A stretch of DNA of 64,000 nt from Neobacillus bataviensis LMG 21833 (GTDB lineage: Bacteria; Bacillota; Bacilli; Bacillales; Cytobacillaceae), in contig NZ_AJLS01000038.1 of assembly GCF_000307875.1 (NCBI RefSeq), positions 1 to 64,000 on the forward strand, in the 5' to 3' direction. Shown here piece after piece: positions 1 to 9,643 of this stretch. The first letter of the stretch is position 1, and each line of letters opens with the position of its first letter. Both the position numbers and the translations under genes were made by a program. The notes beneath the pieces are model-generated. The model made no database searches. It was not told the origin of the DNA and saw nothing but the letters and a program-made list of their open reading frames with translations.

Positions 1-20
1 GATCCCGCTAGGCTCCACCA
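1..20 (+). tRNA. tRNA-Ala, 3' end only (partial)
   Basis: The first 20 bases match the 3' part of a Bacillus tRNA-Ala: the end of the T-arm, the 3' acceptor strand AGGCTCC, the discriminator base and an encoded CCA. A factor-independent terminator follows 16 bases later, as expected for the last gene of a tRNA cluster. The anticodon lies outside the window, so the Ala identity rests on recall of the Bacillus acceptor/T-arm sequence. Confidence 0.7.
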
Positions 21-36
21 TCACACTACATATTTC

Positions 37-72
37 GCCTTAAATCAGATTGCTGATTTAAGGCTTTTTTAA
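37..72 (+). terminator. Intrinsic terminator of the upstream tRNA cluster
   Basis: A perfect 12-bp stem (GCCTTAAATCAG at 37-48 pairing with 53-64) has a 4-base loop and is followed by a run of six T. It ends the transcript that carries the tRNA-Ala. Confidence 0.88.
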
Positions 73-158
73 TTTTGATATATGGAAAGTTCTTTAACGT
101 AATGCTAAGACGTGGCAATGCATGTATGTTACCTTTTTTTAGTGAAAGAACCTTTTTG

Positions 159-234
159 GTCACGTAGAGTCCTTCTACGAGCCCTTTTTCTAATTAATAG
201 AGCCATTCAGTCACGTAGAGCCCTTCTACGTGAC
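159..234 (+). repeat. Paired GTCACGTAGA hairpin repeats upstream of rocF
   Basis: Two similar hairpin units lie 51 bases apart. The second (210-234) is a perfect 10-bp stem, GTCACGTAGA / TCTACGTGAC, around a 5-base loop. The first (159-180) has the same left arm but only about 6 bp of stem. A third partial left arm (GGTCACATAGA) occurs near 260. Neither hairpin has a proper T-tract, so they are not obvious terminators; an operator or a small repeat is possible. Confidence 0.6.
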
Positions 235-343
235 CAACTGTTAAATAACAAAGTCTTTTCGGTCACATAGAACCAGTTCGTCTGCATCGTCGTTATTTGC
301 AATCCAAATTCAACGACGCATATATATACATTATTTTGTCGAG

Positions 344-373
344 TTGAGTCAATTGTATGAAAGCGGTTAAAAT
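344..373 (+). promoter_or_regulatory. Candidate SigA promoter of rocF
   Basis: TTGAGT (344-349) and TAAAAT (368-373) are separated by 18 bp, about 34 bases before the rocF start codon. The match is reasonable but not perfect. No clear arginine operator was recognised. Confidence 0.5.
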
Positions 374-406
374 AGTACTTATCAAGGGCTAGGGGGAATA
401 CACACG

Positions 407-1306
407 ATGAGTAAGAAGCTATCAATTATTGGAATGCCGATGGATTTAGGTCAGATGAGACGAGGAGTAGATATGGGGCCGAGCGCCATCCGTTATGCGG
501 GGATTAATGAACGATTAACACCCCTATTTGATGAAATTCATGATTTAGGTGATATTCCAATCGGGAGACCGGAAGTGGTGGTCGATCAAGAATCTAACCT
601 GAGGAATTTAGATTTAGTAGCTGAAAAAACTGCTATGCTTGCTGAAAAAGTTGATGAAGCAGTACAATCAGGCTCATTTCCACTAGTACTAGGCGGCGAC
701 CATAGTATTGCAATTGGTACCTTGGCTGGTGTCTCCAAGCACTATAAGAACCTTGGCGTAATTTGGTATGATGCTCATGGTGATTTGAATACGGCTGAGA
801 CAAGCCCTTCGGGAAACATTCATGGGATGCCGCTAGCAGCGAGCATTGGGTTAGGTCACACAAAATTAGTAGAAATCGGCGGCTATTTTCCTAAAGTTAA
901 ACCTGAGAATGTCGTGATTATTGGTGCAAGATCACTTGATGAAGGTGAGCGAGTGTTAATTAAAGAAAAAGGGATTACAGTCTATACCATGCACGAAATT
1001 GATCGAATGGGGATGGCGAAAGTCATGGAAGAAACCATTGCCTACCTAAGGGAAAAAACCGATGGCGTACACTTGTCGCTTGATTTGGATGGTTTAGATC
1101 CAAGTGAATGTCCTGGCGTTGGGACACCTGTGATGGGCGGAATAAGCTACCGTGAAAGCCATTTGGCAATGGAAATGCTTGAAGAGGCAAAAATTATTAC
1201 TTCAGCAGAATTTGTGGAAGTAAACCCAATTCTAGATGAAAAGAATAAGACAGCTTCTGTTGCAGTTGGATTAATGGGCTCACTATTCGGTGAAAAACTT
1301 TTATAG
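407..1306 (+). CDS. rocF: Arginase
   Basis: Cytosolic arginase, which hydrolyses L-arginine to ornithine and urea, the first step of arginine catabolism. The 299-residue length is normal for bacterial arginases. The binuclear manganese site is intact: GGDHS at 96-100, DAHGD at 122-126 and SLDLDGLDP with Asp226 and Asp228. The start is preceded by an AGGGGGAA ribosome binding site. In B. subtilis rocF sits with rocDE; here it is a single gene between a tRNA cluster and sigW, an arrangement I recall from other Bacillus species. It ends at a strong hairpin shared with the convergent Spo0E-like gene. Confidence 0.95.
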   Translation: MSKKLSIIGMPMDLGQMRRGVDMGPSAIRYAGINERLTPLFDEIHDLGDIPIGRPEVVVDQESNLRNLDLVAEKTAMLAEKVDEAVQSGSFPLVLGGDHSIAIGTLAGVSKHYKNLGVIWYDAHGDLNTAETSPSGNIHGMPLAASIGLGHTKLVEIGGYFPKVKPENVVIIGARSLDEGERVLIKEKGITVYTMHEIDRMGMAKVMEETIAYLREKTDGVHLSLDLDGLDPSECPGVGTPVMGGISYRESHLAMEMLEEAKIITSAEFVEVNPILDEKNKTASVAVGLMGSLFGEKLL

Positions 1307-1307
1307 G

Positions 1308-1352
1308 AAAAAGCGGCAGCTGTATTCAAAACAATGCAGCTGCTTTACTTTT
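1308..1352. terminator. Bidirectional terminator between rocF and the Spo0E-like gene
   Basis: An 11-bp stem (1316-1326 with 1333-1343, one G-U pair) encloses a 6-base loop. It is followed on the + strand by TTTACTTTTCT and on the - strand by a T-run (AAAAA at 1308-1312 on the + strand). It can end both converging transcripts and overlaps the end of the minus-strand gene. Confidence 0.8.
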
Positions 1353-1497
1353 CTGTTAATTGATTTAATAAATGATCTAATCTTTGACTCGTTTCAATTA
1401 CTTGTTTATTGTTTAATGATGTTTCAGATGCTAATCGAACCATTTTGTCTCGGCAAATTTCAATTTCTTCTTTTAATCCGCGAAATTGATTACCCAT
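1345..1497 (-). CDS. Spo0E-like aspartyl-phosphate phosphatase
   Basis: Small protein of about 50 residues with the Spo0E-family pattern: a first helix, a short turn, and a second helix carrying the signature SQRLD (compare SQELD in B. subtilis Spo0E). Members of this family dephosphorylate Spo0A~P and delay sporulation. I chose the ATG at 1497 because TTGAGGT lies 9 bases upstream; the longer reading from 1530 has no ribosome binding site. It lies convergent to rocF and shares its terminator. Which phosphoprotein it targets cannot be read from sequence. Confidence 0.8.
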   Translation of the reverse strand: MGNQFRGLKEEIEICRDKMVRLASETSLNNKQVIETSQRLDHLLNQLTEK

Positions 1498-1669
1498 TTT
1501 AATTACCTCAATTCTATTTTTATTCTGCATTTACGAGCAAACTTCTGCAAATGAAAGATGCACCCCAATGTATTATCTGTATCTCCATGTGGAAAAACTT
1601 TAAACTTATATTACCCAACTATAGTAAATTTTTGTTAATATTATAGGTATTGAAAGATTTCGCCCAAAA

Positions 1670-1695
1670 CGAAACTTTTTCGCTAGCGATTCGTA
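1670..1695 (+). promoter_or_regulatory. SigW-type autoregulatory promoter
   Basis: CGAAAC (1670-1675) and CGTA (1692-1695) are separated by exactly 16 bp. This matches the SigW consensus TGAAAC-N16-CGTA except for the first base. It lies 35 bases before sigW and supports positive autoregulation as in B. subtilis. Confidence 0.85.
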
Positions 1696-1730
1696 GTATC
1701 GTATAGCAGCATTGGAGCTGAGGAAATTTA

Positions 1731-2294
1731 ATGGAAGCTATTGTAAAAAAAAGAATAAAACAAGTCATCAAAGGAGATCAGGATGCCTATGGTGAAATCG
1801 TTGAAATATATAAAAATAGTGTCTATCAGCTATGTTTCAGAATGCTTGGGAATCGGCATGAAGCAGAAGACATGGCGCAGGAGGCATTTATCCGAGCCTT
1901 TGTGAATATCAGAACCTTTAATCAGAATTTAAAATTCTCTACATGGCTTTTTCGGATTGCCACAAATCTATGTATTGATCGAATGCGAAAAAAGAAACCG
2001 GATTATTATTTAGATGCAGAAGTAGCAGGAACAGAAGGGTTAACGATGTATTCGCAGATTCCTTCTAAAACACCGTTGCCGGAGTCGGAAGTAGAAAGTT
2101 TAGAGCTGCATGAAAATGTGCAGAAGGAAATTTTAAAACTGCCGGAAAAATATCGATCCCCGATTGTATTAAAATATATTGAAGAGTTGTCCTTAAATGA
2201 AATAAGTGAAATTCTTGATTTGCCCCTCGGAACGGTAAAAACGCGAATTCACCGTGGCCGAGAAGCGTTAAGAAAACAATTACGTTATGTGTGA
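1731..2294 (+). CDS. sigW: ECF RNA polymerase sigma factor SigW
   Basis: 187-residue ECF sigma factor. It has region 2 (residues about 20-95, with GNRHEAEDMAQEAFIRAF and FSTWLFRIATNLCIDRMRKK) and region 4 (about 125-182, with LPEKYRSPIVLKYIEELSL and LGTVKTRIHRGREALR). SigW directs the response to cell-envelope and membrane-active antimicrobial stress. Identity rests on the sequence, the SigW-type promoter, the overlapping RsiW gene and the downstream cdaA-cdaR-glmM order, which is the same in B. subtilis. Confidence 0.95.
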   Translation: MEAIVKKRIKQVIKGDQDAYGEIVEIYKNSVYQLCFRMLGNRHEAEDMAQEAFIRAFVNIRTFNQNLKFSTWLFRIATNLCIDRMRKKKPDYYLDAEVAGTEGLTMYSQIPSKTPLPESEVESLELHENVQKEILKLPEKYRSPIVLKYIEELSLNEISEILDLPLGTVKTRIHRGREALRKQLRYV

Positions 2295-2311
2295 TAAGAG
2301 GTGAACCGTAC

Positions 2312-2932
2312 ATGTGTCCAGAACAAATCATCGAACTAATGCATGAATATTTAGATGAAGAAATTGAACCTGAAGAGGAACAAATACTGAGGGAACACCT
2401 CCAAAGCTGTAAAGAATGTGAAATGATCTTTAATGAATTAAAAAAGACCGTTGCTTTTGTCAAAAGTCTTTCACATATGCAGGCTCCCCCAGATTTTACA
2501 GCCCATGTTTTGGCACGTCTGCCGAAGGAAAAGAAAAAGGTTTCGATGCAGCGTTGGTTAAGGAATCATCCTATGCTCGCCGCAGCCTCGGTGTTCTTAA
2601 TTTTAATGATGGGAAGTTTATTTTCCACCTGGAGCCAGGATCGGGAGTTTTCAGTTTCGAAACAAAAAAATTTGATTGTTAAAAATAATACGGTCATCGT
2701 TCCAAAGGGAGAAACGGTCAAGGGTGATGTCGTTGTTCACAATGGAAAATTGAAAATAGAAGGCGAAATCCAAGGTAATGCAACAGTCATTAATGGTGAA
2801 AAGTATCTAGCCTCAGCGGGGCACGTAACAGGCCAAATTGAAGAAGTGAATGAAGTATTCGACTGGATTTGGTATCAAATGAAACGGATCTCACAAGAAG
2901 TGATTGATGTCTTTGACCAGCCGGAAAACTAA
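2312..2932 (+). CDS. rsiW: Anti-sigma-W factor RsiW
   Basis: Membrane-anchored anti-sigma factor that holds SigW inactive until it is cleaved by regulated proteolysis. The N-terminal zinc-binding anti-sigma motif is visible (His followed by CxxC in HLQSCKEC). One transmembrane helix follows in the middle (LAAASVFLILMMGSLFSTW), and the extracellular part carries a short polymer-like region. A GTG in frame overlaps the sigW stop at 2291, but I start at the ATG at 2312. It has AGAGGTG at the right distance and gives MCPEQI, matching the start of known RsiW proteins. Confidence 0.93.
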   Translation: MCPEQIIELMHEYLDEEIEPEEEQILREHLQSCKECEMIFNELKKTVAFVKSLSHMQAPPDFTAHVLARLPKEKKKVSMQRWLRNHPMLAAASVFLILMMGSLFSTWSQDREFSVSKQKNLIVKNNTVIVPKGETVKGDVVVHNGKLKIEGEIQGNATVINGEKYLASAGHVTGQIEEVNEVFDWIWYQMKRISQEVIDVFDQPEN

Positions 2933-2937
2933 TGAGT

Positions 2938-2973
2938 AAACAAATCACTCTATTGCGAGTGATTTGTTTTTTT
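2938..2973 (+). terminator. Terminator of sigW-rsiW
   Basis: A 13-bp perfect stem (2938-2950 with 2957-2969) has a 6-base loop and continues into a T-run. It separates the sigW operon from cdaA. Confidence 0.92.
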
Positions 2974-3017
2974 AAACAGTTATGTATTGATCGAAAAGCT
3001 TCGTGGAAACCCATAGC

Positions 3018-3046
3018 TTTAGATATGGGAATACTCGTGTTATAAT
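3018..3046 (+). promoter_or_regulatory. Candidate SigA promoter of cdaA
   Basis: A perfect TATAAT (3041-3046) lies 54 bases before the cdaA start, with a weak -35 (TTTAGA) 17 bp upstream. A small inverted repeat, CCCATA / TATGGG (3010-3015 and 3024-3029), overlaps the -35 region and could be a regulator site. Confidence 0.5.
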
Positions 3047-3099
3047 AAATTGGTTGTATTCACCATTATTAGTTTTTAGAAAGTTACGGAGGAAGAACA

Positions 3100-3927
3100 A
3101 TGCAGTTTGCTGATTTCACTGTATGGAAGTATCTAGCTAGTATTGTTGATATTGTCCTCGTATGGTATGTCATTTACAAACTGATTAATGTGATAAGAGG
3201 AACGAAGGCTGTTCAGTTATTAAAAGGGATTCTCGTTATTCTTCTTGTCAGAGTAGTCGGTGGGTGGCTTGGCTTAACGACATTAAGCTTTATGATGCAG
3301 CAGGCCATAAATTGGGGATTTCTTGCCGTTATCATTATCTTTCAGCCTGAGCTTAGAAGGGCACTTGAGCAATTAGGAAGAGGGCGTTTCTTTTCCAGCA
3401 GTAGAACGCAGGATGATGATAATCAGGAAAAAACAGTCGAAGCCATTGTGAAGGCGACGGATTATATGGCAAAGCGGCGAATTGGGGCTTTAATCTCAAT
3501 TGAACGAGAGACAGGTATGAGCGATTACATAGAAACGGGTATCCAGTTAAATTCTAATATTTCTTCAGAATTGCTCATTAATATCTTTATTCCAAATACA
3601 CCGCTCCATGATGGTGCGGTAATTATTCAAAAAAGTAATGTTTCAGCAGCAGCATGTTATCTTCCCTTATCCGAAAGTCCGTTTATTTCAAAGGAACTGG
3701 GCACGAGGCATCGCGCTGCATTAGGAATCAGTGAAGTTACCGACAGCGTGACAGTTGTCGTATCGGAAGAAACAGGTAATATCTCTTTGACAAAGAATGG
3801 CGAATTGCATCGAGATATAAAATTAGAGGAATTAAAAGAAATACTTGCGAGGGAAATGGTGATACAAAACAAAACGAAACAGGCTTCTTCAGCTCGTTGG
3901 AACTGGAGGGGGAAAAATAATGGATAA
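3100..3927 (+). CDS. cdaA: Membrane diadenylate cyclase CdaA
   Basis: Makes cyclic di-AMP from two ATP at the membrane, controlling potassium and osmolyte balance and affecting wall synthesis. Three N-terminal transmembrane helices (about 8-82) are followed by a short linker and the DAC (DisA_N) domain. The catalytic motifs are intact: DGA at 171-173 and RHR at 203-205. The 275-residue length is normal. It overlaps cdaR by 8 bp and is followed by glmM, the conserved cdaA-cdaR-glmM operon. In B. subtilis both partner proteins bind CdaA and modulate it. Confidence 0.96.
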   Translation: MQFADFTVWKYLASIVDIVLVWYVIYKLINVIRGTKAVQLLKGILVILLVRVVGGWLGLTTLSFMMQQAINWGFLAVIIIFQPELRRALEQLGRGRFFSSSRTQDDDNQEKTVEAIVKATDYMAKRRIGALISIERETGMSDYIETGIQLNSNISSELLINIFIPNTPLHDGAVIIQKSNVSAAACYLPLSESPFISKELGTRHRAALGISEVTDSVTVVVSEETGNISLTKNGELHRDIKLEELKEILAREMVIQNKTKQASSARWNWRGKNNG

Positions 3928-5149
3928 ACTGATGGATAACCGATGGTTTATAAAGATCCTTGCCTTGTTGTTGGCGGTCTTGTTATATTTTTCTGTACCG
4001 TCATCTAAGGGAAAAAATTTTTCCGATGTCAATGTCCCGGGTAAGCAAACGACAGAGACGATCAAAGCTATGCCCGTTAAGGTTTATTACGATGTAGAAA
4101 ATTTAGTGGTATCTGGTATTCCTAATACCGTTGATATCACGATCAAAGGTCCTATTTCACATGTCCAATCTGCTAAGACATTAAAGAACTTTGAGGTCTA
4201 TGTTGATTTAACAAATGCCAAGATTGGCAAGCAAAAGGTAAATATAAAAGTAAGAGATTTATCAGATAAACTGAAGGCGACTATAAAACCAGCCAGTGTA
4301 AATGTGGCGATTCAAGAAAAGATTACGAAGGAATTTAAAGTAGAGGCCGAAATTAATTCAGGCCAAATTGAAGACGGCTATTCGGCCGGAGCACCAATTA
4401 TCGAACCTAAAAAGGTGAGAGTCACAGGTGCTAAAGATATTATCGACCGGATTACCTATGTGAAGGCAACGCTTGATGAAAAGAGTAAACTGTCAGAAAC
4501 CACGACGAAGGAAGCCCGGATTCAGGTACTGGACAAAGTATTAAATAAGCTGAATGTCACCGTCGAGCCAGAGACAGTTAAGGTGACAATTCCCATTAAA
4601 AGTAACAGCAAGACGGTTCCTATTAATGTGGTGAATAAAGGAACAGCTCCAGCAGGCGTCACGATTGAGTCAATTGAACTGGATGAAAAAGAAGCGACCA
4701 TTATGGGGAATGAAGAGGTTTTGAAAAATACGGAAAGTGTCCGAGTGGAAGTGGATCTTAGTAAAATTTCCGAAAATACCACACTGACTTTACCTGTCAT
4801 CATCTCAAACGGGATTACAAAGGTAACCCCGCAAACGGTTAAAGCAACGGTAGTAGTCAAAAAGCAAGAAGAGAAAACTGTCTCAGGAATACCATTAAAC
4901 GTCCGGGGATTACCGGATAAATATAAAGCGGATATAAATGACCCGGCAAATCATACGATTAGTTTAGTTGTAAACGGTCCAAGCGGTACAGTCGCGGGAC
5001 TAAGACAAGAAGATTTTACTGTGTTTATTGACGTGTCAGGGTTAATAGAAGGAAGTCATGATGTAAAAATACAGGTAGAAGGCCCGTCCGATATTAATTG
5101 GAAACCTGATAAATCATCTGCGAAAATTACGATAACAAATAATGCATAA
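3920..5149 (+). CDS. cdaR: CdaA regulator CdaR (YbbR-domain protein)
   Basis: Extracellular, membrane-anchored regulator of CdaA. An N-terminal anchor (about residues 8-26, [19 protein letters not shown]) is followed by roughly four repeated YbbR domains of beta-rich sequence, ending at residue 409. The start overlaps the cdaA stop, indicating translational coupling. No enzymatic motif is present or expected; the family works by protein contact. Confidence 0.94.
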   Translation: MDKLMDNRWFIKILALLLAVLLYFSVPSSKGKNFSDVNVPGKQTTETIKAMPVKVYYDVENLVVSGIPNTVDITIKGPISHVQSAKTLKNFEVYVDLTNAKIGKQKVNIKVRDLSDKLKATIKPASVNVAIQEKITKEFKVEAEINSGQIEDGYSAGAPIIEPKKVRVTGAKDIIDRITYVKATLDEKSKLSETTTKEARIQVLDKVLNKLNVTVEPETVKVTIPIKSNSKTVPINVVNKGTAPAGVTIESIELDEKEATIMGNEEVLKNTESVRVEVDLSKISENTTLTLPVIISNGITKVTPQTVKATVVVKKQEEKTVSGIPLNVRGLPDKYKADINDPANHTISLVVNGPSGTVAGLRQEDFTVFIDVSGLIEGSHDVKIQVEGPSDINWKPDKSSAKITITNNA

Positions 5150-5187
5150 TATTCAGCAATTCATATGTTGAAGGAGAGATTTTTAAA

Positions 5188-6537
5188 ATGGGAAAATATT
5201 TCGGTACCGATGGGGTACGCGGTGTTGCGAATAGCGAATTAACACCTGAAATGGCCTTTAAATTAGGCCGCTTTGGCGGTTATGTATTAACAAAGGACAA
5301 GGATCGTCCGAAGGTACTAATTGGCCGTGATACACGCATATCAGGACATATGCTTGAGGGAGCTCTTGTTGCAGGTTTACTTTCTATTGGTGCAGAGGTA
5401 ATGCGCGTAGGAGTTATCTCAACTCCAGGTGTTGCATATTTGACAAAAGCATTGGGAGCCCAAGCAGGTGTTATGATTTCTGCTTCACATAATCCAGTGG
5501 CGGATAACGGAATTAAATTTTTCGGACCGGATGGTTTTAAGCTATCGGATGAACAAGAGGATGAAATTGAAGCGTTAATTGATTTACCGGAAGATCAACT
5601 GCCACGGCCAACGGGGGCAGACCTTGGTCAAGTTATGGATTATTTTGAAGGTGGGCAAAAGTATCTGCAGTACTTGAAAAATACGGTTGAGGAAGATTTT
5701 TCAGGCATCCATGTTGCCTTAGATTGTGCACACGGTGCAACATCGTCGTTAGCCAGCCATTTGTTTGCTGATTTAGATGCTGATTTGTCTACAATGGGCG
5801 CGTCACCTAATGGCTTAAACATTAATGAAGGCGTGGGATCTACACATCCCGAAGCATTGGCCGCTTTGGTTAAAGAAAAAGGCGCAGATGTCGGACTTTC
5901 TTTTGATGGCGATGGCGACCGTTTAATTGCCATCGATGAAAACGGAACAATTGTAGATGGCGACCAGATCATGTACATTTGTGGGAAGCACCTGAAAGAA
6001 CAAGGCCGCTTAAAGCACGGTACGATTGTTTCAACCGTAATGAGCAATCTTGGTTTTTATAAAGCCCTTGAAACCCATAGCATCCATAGTGTACCAACAG
6101 CAGTAGGTGACCGCTATGTGGTGGAAGAAATGAAGAAGAACGGCTTTAATCTTGGCGGGGAACAATCAGGTCATATTATATTTTTAGACTATAATACAAC
6201 AGGTGACGGCCTATTATCAGGAATACAATTAGTCAATATTATGAAGTCGACCGGAAAGCCTTTATCAGAGTTAGCCGGCGAAATGAAGAAGTATCCGCAA
6301 AAGCTTGTAAATGTTAGAGTCACGGATAAACATCATGTGACGGATAATTCAAAAGTAAAAGAGATTATTGAACAAGTGGAAGCGGAAATGGCTGGAAACG
6401 GGAGAATTCTTGTCCGTCCATCCGGAACGGAACCGCTTGTCCGTGTCATGGCAGAAGCAGCAACAGAAGAATTATGTGCATCCTATGTGGATCGCATTGT
6501 TACGGTAGTAAAAGAAGAGATGGAATTAAAAGAATAA
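5188..6537 (+). CDS. glmM: Phosphoglucosamine mutase
   Basis: Converts glucosamine-6-phosphate to glucosamine-1-phosphate for peptidoglycan and teichoic acid precursors. The 449 residues are typical. The phosphoserine loop is ISASHNP with Ser100, the metal loop is DGDGDR near 241-246, and the C-terminal phosphate-binding loop is [20 protein letters not shown] lies upstream of the start. It is the third gene of the cdaA operon, and its product feeds from GlmS, encoded next downstream but separately transcribed. Confidence 0.97.
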   Translation: MGKYFGTDGVRGVANSELTPEMAFKLGRFGGYVLTKDKDRPKVLIGRDTRISGHMLEGALVAGLLSIGAEVMRVGVISTPGVAYLTKALGAQAGVMISASHNPVADNGIKFFGPDGFKLSDEQEDEIEALIDLPEDQLPRPTGADLGQVMDYFEGGQKYLQYLKNTVEEDFSGIHVALDCAHGATSSLASHLFADLDADLSTMGASPNGLNINEGVGSTHPEALAALVKEKGADVGLSFDGDGDRLIAIDENGTIVDGDQIMYICGKHLKEQGRLKHGTIVSTVMSNLGFYKALETHSIHSVPTAVGDRYVVEEMKKNGFNLGGEQSGHIIFLDYNTTGDGLLSGIQLVNIMKSTGKPLSELAGEMKKYPQKLVNVRVTDKHHVTDNSKVKEIIEQVEAEMAGNGRILVRPSGTEPLVRVMAEAATEELCASYVDRIVTVVKEEMELKE

Positions 6538-6546
6538 TATCTAATG

Positions 6547-6589
6547 AATATGCATAGGGGAACTTAAAGTGTCCCTTATGCATATTTTA
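6547..6589 (+). terminator. Terminator of cdaA-cdaR-glmM
   Basis: A long stem (ATATGCATA...TATGCATAT extended by GGG/CCC pairing) encloses a short loop and runs into TTTTATT. It closes the operon before the glmS promoter. Confidence 0.85.
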
Positions 6590-6636
6590 TTATGTATTAT
6601 TGTTTTTGAATAAAAGTGTTACCGTTTATTTTTTTG

Positions 6637-6666
6637 TTGACGGACGACTGACAAATCATGTAAAAT
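6637..6666 (+). promoter_or_regulatory. SigA promoter of glmS
   Basis: TTGACG (6637-6642) and TAAAAT (6661-6666) with an 18-bp spacer lie directly upstream of the glmS ribozyme, so the transcript starts just 5' of its cleavage site. Confidence 0.7.
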
Positions 6667-6729
6667 TAATCTGCTATGCTGTTTAAATAGCAAAATGGAA
6701 CCATTTTACCTTTGAAAGGAGGGCAGGAG

Positions 6730-6890
6730 AGAAGCTGTATTTAAAAGCGCCTGAACTAATCTTCAGTGGTTAGATTAGTTGACGAGGTGGAGGTTTATCG
6801 AAAATTCGGCGGATACCTCCCGGTTGGAGACGCACAACCGAAAATTTCGTCTTTAAAACACAGAGGCAACTCTGTGCACAAAGAGAGGAA
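6730..6890 (+). ncRNA. glmS ribozyme / glucosamine-6-phosphate riboswitch
   Basis: The catalytic core is recognisable. The cleavage site lies just before G6747, in AGCGCCTGAACT. Downstream are GACGAGGTGGAGGTTTATCG and TCGGCGGATACCTCC, which build the pseudoknotted core, followed by accessory hairpins CGGTTGG...CAACCG and CACAGAG...CTCTGTG. When glucosamine-6-phosphate is abundant the RNA cuts itself and the downstream glmS message is degraded. About 125 bases separate it from the glmS start. Confidence 0.95.
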
Positions 6891-7015
6891 AATGCGCATA
6901 CTACCAGTAATGTTTAAAAAGGTATAGACAGATACCTAACAAAAAAACAGAGATAAGGGGGCAAGACTGCCCTCAGAAAGCAACTTGCCCACTGTATTAG
7001 GGAGGAACAAGAAAA

Positions 7016-8818
7016 ATGTGTGGAATTGTTGGATATATTGGTCAGGACGACTCGAAAGAGATTTTATTAAAAGGCTTAGAGAAGCTTGAATATAGAGGCT
7101 ATGACTCCGCTGGGATAGCTGTGAAGAATGAGAATGGCGTTCACGTTTTTAAAGAAAAAGGCCGCATTGCGGATTTGCGCATGATCGTTGATAAGGATGT
7201 AATGGCGAATATCGGAATTGGTCATACCCGCTGGGCAACACACGGGGTACCAAGCAAAGTGAATTCTCATCCCCATCAAAGTGCAACCGGACGCTTTACC
7301 CTTGTTCACAACGGTGTAATCGAAAACTATGATCTTTTAAAGCGTGAATATTTAACAGACGTTGATTTTATCAGTGAAACAGATACAGAAGTCATTGTTC
7401 AATTGATTGAGCTGTTTGTAAACGAAGGCTTAGAGGTGATCGAAGCTTTCCGCAAAACATTGACCCTTTTACACGGTTCATACGCGATTGCGCTTTTAGA
7501 TGAACAAAACAGTGAAACCATTTATGTTGCAAAAAATAAAAGTCCGCTGCTTGTTGGATTAGGTACTGATTTTAATGTGGTCGCAAGTGACGCGATGGCT
7601 ATGCTACAAGTAACAAACCAATACGTAGAACTTATGGACAAAGAAATCGTTCTTGTGACAAAGGATCATGTAACGATTCAAAATTTAAATGGTGACATCA
7701 TTAACCGTGAGCCATATACAGCAGAACTTGATGCTAGTGATATTGAAAAGGGCACATACCCACACTATATGTTAAAGGAAATTGATGAGCAGCCGCTTGT
7801 GATGCGTAAAATCATCCAAACATATCAAAATGAACAAGGGCAATTAGTAATTGACCCACCAATTATCACTGCTATGAATGAATCTGACCGAGTGTATATC
7901 ATTGCAGCAGGGACTTCGTATCACGCGGGTCTTGTTGGCAAACAGTTCATTGAAAATATGGCTAAGCTTCCTGTTGAAGTTCATATTGCCAGTGAATTTG
8001 TTTACAATATGCCGCTTCTAACGAAGAAGCCGTTGTTTATCTTTATCTCACAAAGTGGAGAAACAGCTGACAGCCGTGCTGTGCTTGTGAAAGTGAAGGA
8101 AATGGGTTATCGTACATTAACAATTACCAATGTTCCTGGATCAACTTTATCGCGTGAAGCTGATTATACACTATTGCTCCATGCCGGCCCTGAAATTGCG
8201 GTTGCCTCTTCGAAAGCCTATACTGCACAATTAGCTGTGTTAGCTATTTTAGCTGAAGTAACAGCGAAAAGCCAAGGAATTGCCGTTGACTTTGACCTGA
8301 TTCATGAGCTTGGGATCATTGCTAACGCAATGGAAGTCCTTTGTGATTCAAAAGAGTTGTTCGAGCACATTTCAAGAGAATTTTTATCAGTTACTCGTAA
8401 CGCTTTCTTCATTGGCCGTGGTGTTGACTACTATGTTTGCCTAGAAGGTGCCTTGAAGCTGAAAGAAATTTCTTATATTCAAGCAGAAGGTTTTGCCGGA
8501 GGCGAATTAAAGCACGGTACCATCGCTTTAATTGAAGAAGGTACACCGATCATTGCTCTTGCTACCCAAGAAAGTGTCAACCTAAGTATTCGCGGAAACG
8601 TTAAAGAAGTCGTTGCCCGCGGAGCAAACCCATGCATCATTTCGATGAAGGGTCTTGAAATGGATGAAGACAGCTTTGTCATCCCAGAAGTACATGAATT
8701 ATTAACACCACTTATCTCTGTCATTCCAATGCAATTAATTGCTTACTACGCAGCACTGCACCGTGACTGCGATGTAGATAAACCGCGTAACCTTGCTAAA
8801 TCGGTAACGGTTGAGTAG
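7016..8818 (+). CDS. glmS: Glutamine-fructose-6-phosphate aminotransferase
   Basis: Makes glucosamine-6-phosphate from fructose-6-phosphate and glutamine, the committed step to amino sugars. 600 residues. The N-terminal glutaminase domain begins MCGIVGYIG, so Cys2 becomes the N-terminal nucleophile after Met removal. Two SIS isomerase domains follow, with [15 protein letters not shown] and SSKAYTAQL. The C-terminus [13 protein letters not shown] is the conserved family end. It is preceded by GGGAGGAAC and controlled by the upstream ribozyme. Confidence 0.98.
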   Translation: MCGIVGYIGQDDSKEILLKGLEKLEYRGYDSAGIAVKNENGVHVFKEKGRIADLRMIVDKDVMANIGIGHTRWATHGVPSKVNSHPHQSATGRFTLVHNGVIENYDLLKREYLTDVDFISETDTEVIVQLIELFVNEGLEVIEAFRKTLTLLHGSYAIALLDEQNSETIYVAKNKSPLLVGLGTDFNVVASDAMAMLQVTNQYVELMDKEIVLVTKDHVTIQNLNGDIINREPYTAELDASDIEKGTYPHYMLKEIDEQPLVMRKIIQTYQNEQGQLVIDPPIITAMNESDRVYIIAAGTSYHAGLVGKQFIENMAKLPVEVHIASEFVYNMPLLTKKPLFIFISQSGETADSRAVLVKVKEMGYRTLTITNVPGSTLSREADYTLLLHAGPEIAVASSKAYTAQLAVLAILAEVTAKSQGIAVDFDLIHELGIIANAMEVLCDSKELFEHISREFLSVTRNAFFIGRGVDYYVCLEGALKLKEISYIQAEGFAGGELKHGTIALIEEGTPIIALATQESVNLSIRGNVKEVVARGANPCIISMKGLEMDEDSFVIPEVHELLTPLISVIPMQLIAYYAALHRDCDVDKPRNLAKSVTVE

Positions 8819-8884
8819 AAGGAAAGTATGTCTTAAATTTGTTGTGTCCCTATATAAAATTAAGGTTCCTTAAATAAAGATAAC

Positions 8885-8958
8885 GGTTCTTAAATAAAAA
8901 TAATGTTCCAAATCCGAAGGTTTTCCGGTACTTTTCCCGGCAGACCTTCGGTTTTTTT
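8885..8958 (+). terminator. glmS terminator within repeat 'A'
   Basis: The stem CCGAAGG (8914-8920) / CCTTCGG (8945-8951), with an inner CCGG...CCGG pairing, runs into seven T. The preceding bases GGTTCTTAAATAAAAATAA and TGTTCCAAA, together with the hairpin, recur with modest divergence at 22492-22567. The terminator is therefore one copy of a repeated element bracketing the island. Confidence 0.85.
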
Positions 8959-8961
8959 GTG

Positions 8962-9400
8962 TGAAATTCGGTAGGGTTCCAATCGTAATCCAATCCCACT
9001 TTCAATCAAAATTCAATCCGAATCCAATCGTTTTTTTCAATTCCGTATTCCTCCAATTCCTTGTCCAGTAAGGGTCCAGTCTAACTCCAGTTCTTTTCAG
9101 TTGGTTACCCCACGCTATTGAATCGGTAACCTTTCCAGTGTTTTTCCTCACTCATTAGAATCAGAAAGTCCTCAATCATCTACTCTGTATTCGTCTATTC
9201 TGGGAACGTAATTTTTTTATCAAAATCAATGCAAAATCGGTACAATTTTGGGAGAAAATTGGCAAAAAGGCGGGAACGTAATTATTCTATAACAGAAAAT
9301 GGAATGGGTATTGAAAGGGGCGTGGACCCTTGTGAGAGAAGGGGTTGAGGGGAGTGAGAAGGGGAAGGGGCGGTGGAACGTAATCTTTTGATGGGGACAT
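8962..9400. repeat. Family C non-coding repeat, copy C1
   Basis: A pyrimidine-rich stretch full of CCAAT/CCAGT words, followed by a purine-rich tail (GAGAGAAGGGG type). Blocks at 9051-9080 (CTCCAATTCCTTGTCCAGTA), near 9145 (TTTTCCTCACT) and at 9317-9365 line up in order with blocks in the copy at 20265-20850. It also carries three GGAACGTAAT words (9203, 9273, 9375). Short reverse-strand ORFs here are artefacts of the composition; no gene is supported between 8960 and 9640. Confidence 0.65.
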
Positions 9401-9643
9401 AGTAGACGGGATGGGACTTTTGAAATAGAGGTAGGATTCGAATGATGTATGAAAAAATAAAAAAACTAAAGGAATATGTCTGTACAATTTGGGATTCTCT
9501 TTTGTCTGTATCCAAAATGTCGAAAAATGTTAATAAATGTTTGAATATTTAGTGTTCCAGTTATGTTTGTAAAACTTTTCCTGTAAAATAGAAATTGACA
9601 ACAGGCAAAATATTTTAGAAAAGGGAAAAGGCGGGGGGATAGA

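Noticed and set aside
9282-9515. Two overlapping minus-strand ORFs of 66-77 codons
   Set aside because: Low-complexity Pro/Ser/Leu sequence produced by the purine-rich tail of family C copy C1; no start signal.
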